The notes beneath the pieces were generated by a model. It worked only from the letters and a program-made list of their open reading frames with translations. It had not been told where the DNA came from and did no database searches. Both the position numbers and the translations under genes were made by a program. From Winogradskyella ouciana (GTDB taxonomy: Bacteria > Bacteroidota > Bacteroidia > Flavobacteriales > Flavobacteriaceae), in the NCBI RefSeq assembly GCF_009709615.1, contig NZ_WJYA01000003.1, positions 186,001 through 250,000 of the forward strand: a stretch of DNA of 64,000 nucleotides. The letters run 5' to 3'. Of this stretch, positions 52,001 to 59,833 are shown in pieces (position 1 is the stretch's first letter; every line of letters begins with the position of its first letter).

Positions 52001-52676
52001 AACCTGCACCCATTGCAGTAGCTTGTGATTGTGATGCTATTGTACCAACACCAGATGCAAACGAGCCTTGACCTGATGCAGTTGTATTTAATCCAACAGC
52101 AGTTGCATAATTCCCAGTGGCACCTCTTGTCGTTGAAGATGCCAAACTATTGCTTAAATCTACCGCTCCATCTGCAATAGGACCATAAAAATCTTCTGGC
52201 CTATCTATTAAACGCCAACCTCGTCCATTACCTTCATCAATTGCTTCAAGCCCGGTGTTGTTAGATTGTTCTGCATACAATGCATAAGGCACCGCCTTAA
52301 ATTCTGTAGTACCAATATCTATAAGACCAGAACCAGAATCTATTTGAACCTTTAAAAAGCGTGAACCAAAAAAACTCGTTGTTCTCCAATCTAATTGATC
52401 ATAACCATCTTCATAACCAGATAAAGGTACCCCTTCTCCTATGTTGACCATAAGAATACCATTGGCATCTGTATTAACAGCATGAGTCTCAGCATAGACC
52501 ACAGTTGTAAACTCAATTACGGGCCCTTCTAAAATAGAAAACTCTATTGTTATAGTCTGATTGGCTAAAACATTACCTAAATCATCTTTTACTATTGCTT
52601 TATAATTGATGGCTTGTTGGGCATAGGCCATTATACCTAATACTAAAAATATTAACGTGATTAGTTTTGTTCTCAT
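49011..52676 (-). CDS. Repetitive surface protein with YadA-like head repeats and C-terminal S74 (endosialidase chaperone) domain
   Basis: The 1221-residue protein has a signal peptide (to YAQ, about 20), a Bacteroidota N-terminal domain (INYKAIVKDDLGNVLANQ to VPYALYAEQ, about 21-135), then five modules of about 150-215 residues. Each begins GLEAIDEGNG.GWRL and contains runs of 14-residue head repeats (e.g. SVALGHSTRAEAPN) ending in TVLKNGTITAPSF and KALITKEY. The C-terminal peptidase S74 domain starts at SDRRVKDNF (Ser-Lys dyad) and is followed by a coiled coil. S74 domains auto-cleave after trimer assembly. The protein is probably a trimeric fibre on the cell surface. Confidence 0.83.
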   Translation of the reverse strand: MRTKLITLIFLVLGIMAYAQQAINYKAIVKDDLGNVLANQTITIEFSILEGPVIEFTTVVYAETHAVNTDANGILMVNIGEGVPLSGYEDGYDQLDWRTTSFFGSRFLKVQIDSGSGLIDIGTTEFKAVPYALYAEQSNNTGLEAIDEGNGRGWRLIDRPEDFYGPIADGAVDLSNSLASSTTRGATGNYATAVGLNTTASGQGSFASGVGTIASQSQATAMGAGSVASGHTSVALGHSTRAEAPNSMAVGIYNIGGGDPLLAASTDPLFEIGNGHYVDGINDVRSNALTVLRNGTITAPSFDISEITDNKSLITKEYADANYSGGGSSANPTGLEAIDEGNGIGWRLVGVDENNYGNIGNEAIDLSINNIASAVDGAVGNRSVALGFSTEASGAYALATGYNTEASGETSTAMGLETEAVGDNSTALGKGTSAIGENSLVSGELSFATGKNTIAMGNGLSASALYSTALGGFNIGGGDPLNWVGADPVFEIGNGTGFGDKSNAFTVLKNGTITAPSFEMAEITDPKALITKEFADANYSGSGSGTNPTGLEALNEGNGNGWRFIGTNPNHYGSIGSYSVDLSFSGLNSEEYGSKGDFSIATGAYTEASGIYSSAFGHNTKAQSRFSTAFGLNNIGGGDPQNWINSDPLFEIGNGNTTPSNALTILKNGTITAPSFDIAEITDPKALITKEYLEANSSIATGLEAIDEGNGIGWRLIGSDPNNYGNIGENAVDLSYSFYASDTSGALGTNSFSVGYDPSAIGHNSIAMGTQANASGFNSMAFGFSSDAIGENSVAMGPFANASASNSMAIGYGTIADDYNSTVIGNWNDATISSQTLFQVGNGTGSAGRSNALTVLKNGTITAPSLDIAEITDAKALITKEYLEANVGNATGLEAIDEGNGIGWRLKYRVPSAYGNIGYGAIDLSYAVGSSNNYGALGFLSTAFGIETIASGSYSTVMGGNTVADESYLTVVGRYNDHTASTTELFQIGNGTSQSSRSNAFTVLQNGFTSVGTHNEEPTSDFQVYHDNGGTENGFKLQNKGANENWWRFYTLNSNGQLYLYSKAGGNTNAVGSFNSASGAYSALSDRRVKDNFNDLHFNWQDFMQLKPLTYHYKTDNNKQTHIGLIAQDVKPIYPELVNYNKENDLYQLNYSGFGVVAIKAIQEQQIIIENQQKQIDELKALLENQKQSNENQAMAVQTLLNRVEALENNKSPIIIELVKN

Positions 52677-52700
52677 AATCTTGTATCTTGTTGTTGCTTC

Positions 52701-52715
52701 ATTAGTCTTACTAAT
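52701..52715. promoter_or_regulatory. Perfect inverted repeat before the S74 gene
   Basis: ATTAGT and ACTAAT (52701-52706, 52710-52715) flank CTT, 25 bp upstream of the S74 start. The size fits a small operator. The gap 52677-52810 has no other structure that I recognise and separates the two operons. Confidence 0.3.
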
Positions 52716-52810
52716 TTTAGTTGTTCTATATATTGATATTGTTCACTTTGATGTTTTTAATCTATCAGTTAAAAATTGTTTTTTTGTCTAAGTCATGTAA
52801 ACTTTACCCA

Positions 52811-53983
52811 TTAAAGTGCTTCCACATCAAAATCTAACATGCGCACAGAACTTAAGTTTTCTAATACCCATGCTTGTCCATTTTTATCGAAAGTAATAGC
52901 TCCTGGAAGGCTTAACCCTGTGATAGCAGCATCAAAGGTGCCATCTAAATGGTAACGGCTTATGGTACCACCAATTGGGGTTAATCCAGGGATTCCTAGT
53001 AACGACATCCAACTGTTTTCATCCAATTCCACGACGTAAAGCATGCCATCAGGACCGATTTCAATATCAATTACAGAGGTTAGGCCATCGATTAAAAGTT
53101 CATAGTCTTGTGAAGAAGTTCTCTGGTCGAGTACAACATTATTTTCACCAGACTTTATCTTCCAAATACGGGACTTTCCTATCGGAAACACACCATCCTG
53201 AGGCCCTAACGCACCTGTAAGCTCCCCAATATAAATGTTATCATCAGTGTCTATTGCAACAGAGGTGGGTACAGGTTGTGCATAACAGTCTATTTCCCCT
53301 TCTTCACCGGCATTCCAGCGAATTAGAAACTCACCATTGTCATCAATAGGTGGTGTCAATATTGCTAGCCAGTCAATGTCTCCTTTATTTGAAGATGATA
53401 AAACCGTGTTGCCTGCAGCATCTGCTATATAGGCAGTATTGCCAGAAGAGGCTACTTTATACGGGTTGTTTTGTGGCCCGGCACTAAAACCGTCTATGGC
53501 TTCGCATAGTTGGTCTTTCCATTGTATCCCAAAAAAGGCATCTGGATCATTATTTCGCTCAAAAGCTGCCAGGTCTGCAACCATTCTATAAGTTCCATTA
53601 GAAACTTTGTATAAAGCCCCATCTAATGCCAAGTCAGACCCTGCCGAAGTAACAAAAGCATTTCCGCTACCTATGGAGGCCACACCTTGTATATCCGTGC
53701 TTGTATTTACAGTAGCCATGGTACTTACCTGACCATTTTTTATCACTTCTAGCGTTCTACCCTCGGCTCCATTTACACCAACCATAATACTACCATCTGG
53801 TGCTGCAGAAATATCATATACAGCCCCATTAAATGTATAAGGGCCAGGTGATGCATGTTTGGCTGCAACAGCAACTTTTGCATCGGCTGATAGGTTATTA
53901 GTGTCTAGCAATTCCGTTTCACAAGACGCTGTTAATAATAACAAACAAATAGGGGCGGTGATTTTTAATACTAGTGTTTTCAT
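52811..53983 (-). CDS. ScyD/ScyE-family beta-propeller lipoprotein
   Basis: A lipobox (LTASC, about Cys20) leads into a six-bladed NHL/SMP-30-like propeller of the ScyD/ScyE family. Diagnostic parts are GAVYDISAAPDGSIMVGVNG, IQGVASIGSGNAFVTSAG, YIADAAGNTVL, QPVPTSVAIDTDDNIYIGELTG, and DIEIGPDGMLYVVEL. ScyD/E proteins are named for cyanobacterial scytonemin loci, but the fold occurs widely in exported proteins without that pathway. It is the last gene of the eight-gene operon, 12 bp after a 201-aa lipoprotein. Confidence 0.82.
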   Translation of the reverse strand: MKTLVLKITAPICLLLLTASCETELLDTNNLSADAKVAVAAKHASPGPYTFNGAVYDISAAPDGSIMVGVNGAEGRTLEVIKNGQVSTMATVNTSTDIQGVASIGSGNAFVTSAGSDLALDGALYKVSNGTYRMVADLAAFERNNDPDAFFGIQWKDQLCEAIDGFSAGPQNNPYKVASSGNTAYIADAAGNTVLSSSNKGDIDWLAILTPPIDDNGEFLIRWNAGEEGEIDCYAQPVPTSVAIDTDDNIYIGELTGALGPQDGVFPIGKSRIWKIKSGENNVVLDQRTSSQDYELLIDGLTSVIDIEIGPDGMLYVVELDENSWMSLLGIPGLTPIGGTISRYHLDGTFDAAITGLSLPGAITFDKNGQAWVLENLSSVRMLDFDVEAL

Positions 53984-53995
53984 AATGTTTAGTTT

Positions 53996-54601
53996 TTATT
54001 GGTTTAATAATTCTGAAAGAGGAAGTACTTCTATGGCCTCCCATATCTTGTTTAGTTCTATATGTGTTGCACCAATCGTCATAACTAACCTGTCTTGGTA
54101 TAATAAGTCTAGCGTGTGTTGATTGAGTGATTTTATAAAGATGACCTTACCTTCCATTCCGTTTTTACTGAAATAAGTGGTGGTGCTTGTACTGTTTTCA
54201 GTATCCTCTTTTTTGGTTTTATATTTTGAATACCGTTTGTATAGTTTTGCGCCATCTACTCCGGCACAATCGGTAATGGCGATCGACATCGATTTCTTGT
54301 CAGGGCCATGGTATATGGCGTTAGCACCACTGGCATTACGGGCACGTAAGGTACCTTTGCCTGCAGTAGTTCTGTTCATATCGAGCAAAGTCTCTGGAAA
54401 TAGGTCTACCAAGACGTCTTCGTTTAGAGGCGTAGTATTTGCTAGTTTCCTTGCTGCGTCTGTTGGTTTTGGTATAGCTTTAGACGCTGTTGTGGTAGAA
54501 GCTTTGTCTTCTTGTTGTAAAGCTGTATCACTTTTGTTTGTTTCGTTACCACAGGCAAAACACAAGCTAAATCCTAGTATTACAAGTATGAATTTTTTCA
54601 T
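53996..54601 (-). CDS. Lipoprotein of unknown function, paralogue A (201 aa)
   Basis: The lipobox is CFAC (Cys17). After a Thr/Ala-rich linker comes one compact domain with LVDLFPETLLDMNRT, then ARNASGANAIYHGPDKKSMSIAITDCAG and a C-terminal HIELNKIWEAIEVLPLSELL. The same layout, length and spacing occur in the gene just upstream (54629-55234), so they are a tandem pair of diverged paralogues. No enzyme motif. Gap to paralogue B is 27 bp, so co-transcribed. Confidence 0.6.
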   Translation of the reverse strand: MKKFILVILGFSLCFACGNETNKSDTALQQEDKASTTTASKAIPKPTDAARKLANTTPLNEDVLVDLFPETLLDMNRTTAGKGTLRARNASGANAIYHGPDKKSMSIAITDCAGVDGAKLYKRYSKYKTKKEDTENSTSTTTYFSKNGMEGKVIFIKSLNQHTLDLLYQDRLVMTIGATHIELNKIWEAIEVLPLSELLNQ

Positions 54602-54628
54602 TATGTTATTATTTACTAGTGTATGCTT

Positions 54629-55234
54629 TTACAAGTCGTTAAGTTTCTCTAAGTTTAAAGTGTCTATCACTTGCCAAAGCTCGTCATTGTTTAAACCATG
54701 ACTTTCTATCTTGATGCCAAAGCGCATGTTGTATAAAAATAAGGCCCTATAAAAATTGTCTTTCTTTATATAGGTTTCTAGCACCTTCAAACTGTTACGC
54801 TCGTAGGTTTTTTCATAACCTGATGCATTTGTGTTGTCGAGTTTTAAATTTTGCGCCATGTAGTGCGAATTGATGGCCAATAAGCCATCTTTACTAGCAC
54901 CATCTACAATAGCAAGCTCTAACCTTTTGTCACCATTTACGTAGATGGCTCCTGCAGATGCAATGTCGTTTTGCGAAATACGGGTTTTAGTAAACTCAGA
55001 CCTTTTAAAGTCTCCTAGGTTTTCTGGCAACCAGTTTTGGAACTGTGCCTCAGTAGCAGGATCTGTGGCTTTAAGTTGCTCCCTAAAATCGTTTGATTTT
55101 GGTACTTCCTTAACCACCTTTTTGGTTTGGGCTATGACTTCTCGACCCTCTTTTTCTTTTTTAGCATCGTTGCCACAAGAACATATAGTCAGTGTTATTA
55201 AGAATAGTTTAAAGATGTGTTTTATGGTATTCAT
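54629..55234 (-). CDS. Lipoprotein of unknown function, paralogue B (201 aa)
   Basis: The lipobox is ICSC (about Cys20). The domain begins QFQNWLPENLGDFKRSEF, continues with ASAGAIYVNGDKRLELAIVDGASKDG and ends DELWQVIDTLNLEKL. Position by position this matches paralogue A (LP/LFPE, ASGA-IY, AI-D-AG, final helix with W and L-EKL/L-SELL). It looks like a beta-grasp or lipocalin-sized fold, but I cannot name it. It is the fifth-to-eighth segment of the operon, 32 bp after the 479-aa gene. Confidence 0.6.
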   Translation of the reverse strand: MNTIKHIFKLFLITLTICSCGNDAKKEKEGREVIAQTKKVVKEVPKSNDFREQLKATDPATEAQFQNWLPENLGDFKRSEFTKTRISQNDIASAGAIYVNGDKRLELAIVDGASKDGLLAINSHYMAQNLKLDNTNASGYEKTYERNSLKVLETYIKKDNFYRALFLYNMRFGIKIESHGLNNDELWQVIDTLNLEKLNDL

Positions 55235-55266
55235 GATAGCGTTTTATTAAATTCTGAAATAGTGTA

Positions 55267-56706
55267 TTAATTTTGTTGAAAGTTAAAATTGAACTCCTGA
55301 GCGTTAGTAGGTAACGTTACCGTAGAAGGCTCATAAGTATAGATAGCAACGGCTCCATCCGGGTTAGTGATTTCTGCCAATCTTCCTTTAAAGTCAAATA
55401 AAACCGATGAGCCAGCACCTTCCCCTTGGGTTACCGAAAACTTTATGCAATTAGAACTCCCTCTACAGGGTACAGTCTCTTCCTCTACACCAGCTGCACC
55501 TCTAAAAATTTGTGGATGATATATAAACACCCATTCTACCATGGGGTATCTATTTGGTGCTACATATAGCTCATAACCATTATAAATAATAGGCTTTTTG
55601 TGCCATTCTAAATCGACTTCCTTACCATTTACTTTGGGAAGATCCATTGGCATTCCTTGAATTGGGCCTGTAAACATTTTAATCATGTTTTTACCCATAT
55701 TCATCACTTGCTCAAACTTTATCTTATAGTACTGTCCTTTATCGCCCGAGTAGATATACCCATCTTTATCCCAATACATAGGGTCATTTTTTTTGCCTTT
55801 GCTGTGGTCTTCCAAACGCATGGCCATGGTATCAAAATCTAAATAAGAAATTATTTTATCGCGTTTATGCTCCATGACCATTTTAATATCTTGATCGAAT
55901 ATTAATGTGTTTATGGCATCCACATTACTATTACCAGAGTCACTATAGCCAGTACTATTGCCACTATTGCCAGTGCCATTACCTGCCATTACCTCGCCTA
56001 ATTTAACATCTTGGCCATCCCCATCGTCTTCATCTCCTTTATCATCTATAATTAGCCCGTTGCCATTGGTATCTATGCCATTATTTGGTGTGCTATCTGG
56101 GTCTAGTACGCTAGAGCTTATAATTTCTCCTGTGGTCATTAAATCGGTATCGTCCATCACCACAGCCATAATGGTCATAACCGCCCTATCCCAAGCTTCT
56201 AGCGTTCCGACATCCCATAATTTACTATCTCTATTGTATGCTCCCTGAGTTACAGAAATATTTGAAATGGCATAACTCTTTGGTATATGAACTTTAGAGG
56301 CTATAGCATTGGCAATTGCTGGCCCTTTGTTATTTACAGCTATGGTAAACGTCACTGCTCCACCTAATTGTGTAGCAAATGGTTGTACACTTGCCTGAAG
56401 GTGTAAATCGGCCTTATCATTTTTTAAAGCTGGCTTTTTAGCAGATGGCTTATTTTTTTGAACAGAAGCTACGGAGTCGGTTGACTTGTTCCCTTTCTTA
56501 TTTCCCTTTTTATTTTTTTTCTTAGAAGTGCTTAGGGTATCCACCACCTGGCCAGTTTTTTTACTGACCACTTCATCTGTTTTTTTTAAGAGCGTTCGCT
56601 CAACAGCTGCTTCAGCCTTTTTTCTAAGTTTTTTAAGCAACTGTGCTTCTGCAGTATAACCAATACTTAAGCAGAGCAATGTGAGTAAAATGTGTTTTGG
56701 TTTCAT
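55267..56706 (-). CDS. Exported LKK-coil protein with DUF11-like domain
   Basis: The protein has a signal peptide (to AEAQ) and a coil, LLKKLRKKAEAAVERTLLKKTDEVVSKKTG, almost the same as in the 61453 protein. A Lys/Asn-rich linker leads to a DUF11-type CARDB-like domain (SVQPFATQLGGAVTFTIAVNNKGP to SSVLDPDSTPNNGID, about 105-225), an acidic Gly/Asp stretch, and a C-terminal domain of about 200 residues with VPCRGSSNCIKFSVTQGEG and VLFDFKGRLAEIT. That last part matches the sister protein (CRG.MGCTKFSVTDEG, LFDNQNRLVEI), suggesting a conserved disulphide. Function unknown. Confidence 0.65.
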   Translation of the reverse strand: MKPKHILLTLLCLSIGYTAEAQLLKKLRKKAEAAVERTLLKKTDEVVSKKTGQVVDTLSTSKKKNKKGNKKGNKSTDSVASVQKNKPSAKKPALKNDKADLHLQASVQPFATQLGGAVTFTIAVNNKGPAIANAIASKVHIPKSYAISNISVTQGAYNRDSKLWDVGTLEAWDRAVMTIMAVVMDDTDLMTTGEIISSSVLDPDSTPNNGIDTNGNGLIIDDKGDEDDGDGQDVKLGEVMAGNGTGNSGNSTGYSDSGNSNVDAINTLIFDQDIKMVMEHKRDKIISYLDFDTMAMRLEDHSKGKKNDPMYWDKDGYIYSGDKGQYYKIKFEQVMNMGKNMIKMFTGPIQGMPMDLPKVNGKEVDLEWHKKPIIYNGYELYVAPNRYPMVEWVFIYHPQIFRGAAGVEEETVPCRGSSNCIKFSVTQGEGAGSSVLFDFKGRLAEITNPDGAVAIYTYEPSTVTLPTNAQEFNFNFQQN

Positions 56707-56716
56707 GATTATATTT

Positions 56717-59700
56717 TTACAAATTATTGTTTAGATGATATGTTAGAATTTTTCCTGTTGTGCTGTTTGAAATCATAACGTAGTTTCTATATCTATTGCC
56801 ATCAAAAACATCGTAAGGAGTTATGGTGTCAAAGCCAGGTTCTATATTGCCATTTATTTTTGAGCTGTTATACCAATTTTCTCCAATTTTCCAGTTTTCT
56901 GTTAAATTGTATTGCATAATTTGTCCACTATTCTTATCTAAAAAAATTATGTTAGGAATTTTTTGTCCGTAATTATTTAAAATGGGAGCATAGGTTACAG
57001 TTGTCCAATTGTTATCTACAAAAGTTGGATCTCCAGTCATTAGATTAAAAATGCCAGTTTGGTTTATAGAAGCTTTTCTTGCATACCCATCGTTTGGATT
57101 ATAAAAAATCATGTTTTGACCAAAACTTTCAACTATATGTGAGCTGTTGTAGTAATGTTGGTTTTCAGCAATTTTTTCACCTAATCTACCATCTGCATTT
57201 AACGTATAAGTTGCTGTTCCTGCTTCTCTTTTAAAAAGGACTAAATATTTGTTAGCGTTTATAAATGCACTACCCCAACCAAAACCTACTTGGTAAGGTT
57301 GCGCAGCACCTAAAGTTCCATTTGAGTTTAATTTTATTATACCAAGTTCGCCATTACTATAGTTCATTAGAACTAAGTAATTATTAAGCCCTTTTCTAAA
57401 AGCACCAACAAAAGACATGTTACTAGTATAGTCTTTGTAATCCATTTTGCTGCCTAATTGCCCATGTTTTCTAAGTTCATGTATGGCAATTTCACTTGTA
57501 GTATCATTAAAACAAGCCATATAGGTTTTATTACCAATTTCAAAATGCTCTACTGCTTTCCATCCAGGACTTAATGAAGCGGTTTGTATATTTTGTCCAA
57601 TCCCCCCATTGACTTCAAACCTATAACCCCTATCTTCTTCCATCCCCAAATATGCAGTATACATACGTTTAATTTGATCGTCAGAAAAAACGTTTTTACA
57701 TAAACTAGGAGCATAAGACATGAAATTGGTTGGGTCTGGATTATAACTATTATTTGAGCTATCTGTGGCTGCTCCTGTATATATGCAATTTTTTACCACT
57801 GTACTATTTAGCCCTGGGTCCGCAGGGGTATCACAACAGTAATCGCCTGCAGTTGAGCAATTATCTCCATTTATATTTTCTAAACTTGTTCTATCTACTT
57901 CATGAGTATGTAATAAATTAAACCAATGTCCTATTTCGTGTACAAGAACAGTTCCACCAGCAGCATTATTCATAATAATATGTTGGTCTCTTATACTTTC
58001 ACTTGGAAAACTTGACCATGACCAACCGCTTTTGTTATTTACATCTTTTGTGTTCTTCACGAAATATATATTTAATTTCCCTTCAATATTGTTATTGGGG
58101 ATATTTAATACCTCAACTTCCTCATCAACATCATCTCCAAATACGAGTGACGTATTAAACATTTCGTCATTATCTATAAACGAAATTTTATCCAGATGCA
58201 AATACACCCCGTATTTATCAAATAGCTCATTGGCCCTATTAACACTTGCATATAAATCTTCTAAAGAAAGTCCCCCTTGACGGTTACTTAGCCTTAATAT
58301 ATGCGCTGCAATTGGTATGATGGTATAATTTTCTGTTGGAGAGGTAGAAAAGCGTACTTGCTGCGGGAGTATAAACTGCCCATCAATATATTGAACCGTG
58401 GGTAAACCCCTTAGGTCTTCGACCGTAAAGTTTTCGAGAAATTTTAAACGTTTGTTAAACAGCGAGGATGAATCTGCCAAAATCTGTATTTGTGCCTCGG
58501 TTGGTACTGCTCCACATGTGTCATCAGCCATATTTTGGTTTTGGGAGGATGAAATAATGTTTTCTTGAATATTTGGGTCGGTATTCCCCAAAACTGGTGT
58601 ATTGGTTGATATAGATGGGGCATTTATATTTGTATTTGTATTTGTCTCTAGATTCTTCTCGGTTTCCCCTATGTGTTCGGCATCTTGGTTTGGGAGCACG
58701 TACAGAAAATTATCTTTTACCGTTAGCGTTTTAGTAGGTGTTTGTAAGCTAGTTTTAGTTTCAAAATAATTCCCTGGCAGTGTATTGCCAGAAGTTTTAA
58801 TAACGTATAGCTCAGAACTATCAAACCTTAAATTTTCAGTAATAAACTCCTTTTCAAAATTAAAGACCATTTGAGCTTCCTTTTCGGGGAGCAGTGTATA
58901 ACGACCATAAGTGTTGATATCTATAAATTGAGGTTTTTTAATATCTGAAAACTCATAAGGCCTAACCGTTTGGTTATCTGTATTCTGAATATTGATATCC
59001 GGTTTTTTAACATCAGAAAATTCATAAGGTCTTACTTCATGGTTGCCCGAAATGGTTCCAAAATAGGTTTTTGTATTAGGGTAAATAAGCCTTAGATCAG
59101 GTAGTTTTTGAAGATTTGCTACCGTGTTGATATCTAAAACCTTGTTGGTTTTTCGATCCACAATCATGGCTATTTTAGTTTCTTTTGGTGTAGATACAAT
59201 ACTAAAATTGGTAAACCCCACTTTGGCGTCGTGTCTAGAATCATTGATTTTGCCTCCAATGGAAACCATAGTGGGTTGCATTTTAAATCTGGGGATGTTA
59301 AGTACCAAATGTTCGTCTAGGTATATTTTAAGTTTACCAGTTTTGCATTCGATCTTTACATGGCGCCAAACTGGTTCTAAAGTGTGCAGCTCATTTAGGT
59401 AATTTTTGGCATGTCCTGGTTGTGGATGTTCCCAACTGGTTTCCAAGCCATCTCTCTTTAAAATGATAGGTTTGTAAACAATATCATCTTGTCTATATCC
59501 ATAAATCCCGTCCCAAAACCTAATCTCAACACGTTGGCCATAAATGGAAGAGGTAAGGCCAAAGAACATATCAAATTCAACGGTAAAATCATCGCTAAGG
59601 TAGTTGTCGGTTTGCTCATTTATTATGGGCTTTATAATACTACCATGACTGAAATTAATGAATTTGTAACCATCCTGTTGATCTACAGTAGCCATACCAG

Positions 59701-59830
59701 CCACCAAGTCCCACTGGCTGGGGAATTCTCCCATGATTTCATTGGTAACATTGTCTTGGAAGTTTTGAGCGTTTACCAGTGTAAATATTGAGAAAACTAC
59801 TAATATGGTGTAAAAGGAAATATATTTCAT
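56717..59830 (-). CDS. Exported M43 (pappalysin-like) metalloprotease with jelly-roll N-domain
   Basis: After a signal peptide comes a LamG-like jelly-roll domain (about 22-210) shared with the next gene. A linker holds two copies of RPYEFSD(I/V)KKP. The protease domain has H631-E632-I-G-H635-W-F-N-L-L-H641, an HExxHxxxxxH metzincin site with Asn where M43 usually has Gly, and a Met-turn NFMSYAPSLCKNVFSDDQIKRMY. The C-terminal about 270 residues carry beta-propeller-like repeats (e.g. YLVLMNYSNGELGIIKLNSNGTLG). There is no T9SS domain. It is probably a secreted or surface protease. Gap of 3 bp to the upstream gene. Confidence 0.83.
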   Translation of the reverse strand: MKYISFYTILVVFSIFTLVNAQNFQDNVTNEIMGEFPSQWDLVAGMATVDQQDGYKFINFSHGSIIKPIINEQTDNYLSDDFTVEFDMFFGLTSSIYGQRVEIRFWDGIYGYRQDDIVYKPIILKRDGLETSWEHPQPGHAKNYLNELHTLEPVWRHVKIECKTGKLKIYLDEHLVLNIPRFKMQPTMVSIGGKINDSRHDAKVGFTNFSIVSTPKETKIAMIVDRKTNKVLDINTVANLQKLPDLRLIYPNTKTYFGTISGNHEVRPYEFSDVKKPDINIQNTDNQTVRPYEFSDIKKPQFIDINTYGRYTLLPEKEAQMVFNFEKEFITENLRFDSSELYVIKTSGNTLPGNYFETKTSLQTPTKTLTVKDNFLYVLPNQDAEHIGETEKNLETNTNTNINAPSISTNTPVLGNTDPNIQENIISSSQNQNMADDTCGAVPTEAQIQILADSSSLFNKRLKFLENFTVEDLRGLPTVQYIDGQFILPQQVRFSTSPTENYTIIPIAAHILRLSNRQGGLSLEDLYASVNRANELFDKYGVYLHLDKISFIDNDEMFNTSLVFGDDVDEEVEVLNIPNNNIEGKLNIYFVKNTKDVNNKSGWSWSSFPSESIRDQHIIMNNAAGGTVLVHEIGHWFNLLHTHEVDRTSLENINGDNCSTAGDYCCDTPADPGLNSTVVKNCIYTGAATDSSNNSYNPDPTNFMSYAPSLCKNVFSDDQIKRMYTAYLGMEEDRGYRFEVNGGIGQNIQTASLSPGWKAVEHFEIGNKTYMACFNDTTSEIAIHELRKHGQLGSKMDYKDYTSNMSFVGAFRKGLNNYLVLMNYSNGELGIIKLNSNGTLGAAQPYQVGFGWGSAFINANKYLVLFKREAGTATYTLNADGRLGEKIAENQHYYNSSHIVESFGQNMIFYNPNDGYARKASINQTGIFNLMTGDPTFVDNNWTTVTYAPILNNYGQKIPNIIFLDKNSGQIMQYNLTENWKIGENWYNSSKINGNIEPGFDTITPYDVFDGNRYRNYVMISNSTTGKILTYHLNNNL
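59206..59830 (-). repeat. Duplicated jelly-roll-coding segment, copy 1
   Basis: This segment repeats at 60808-61432. The first about 350 coding bases (59830 to about 59475) differ at few positions by eye, while the next about 270 bases differ at roughly one in six, mostly at third codon positions. Confidence 0.85.
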
Positions 59831-59833
59831 AAC

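Noticed and set aside
56717..59830. T9SS sorting domain on the M43 protease
   Set aside because: The C-terminus lacks the YPNP-type start and the final KK-V/I pattern; it ends in propeller-like repeats.
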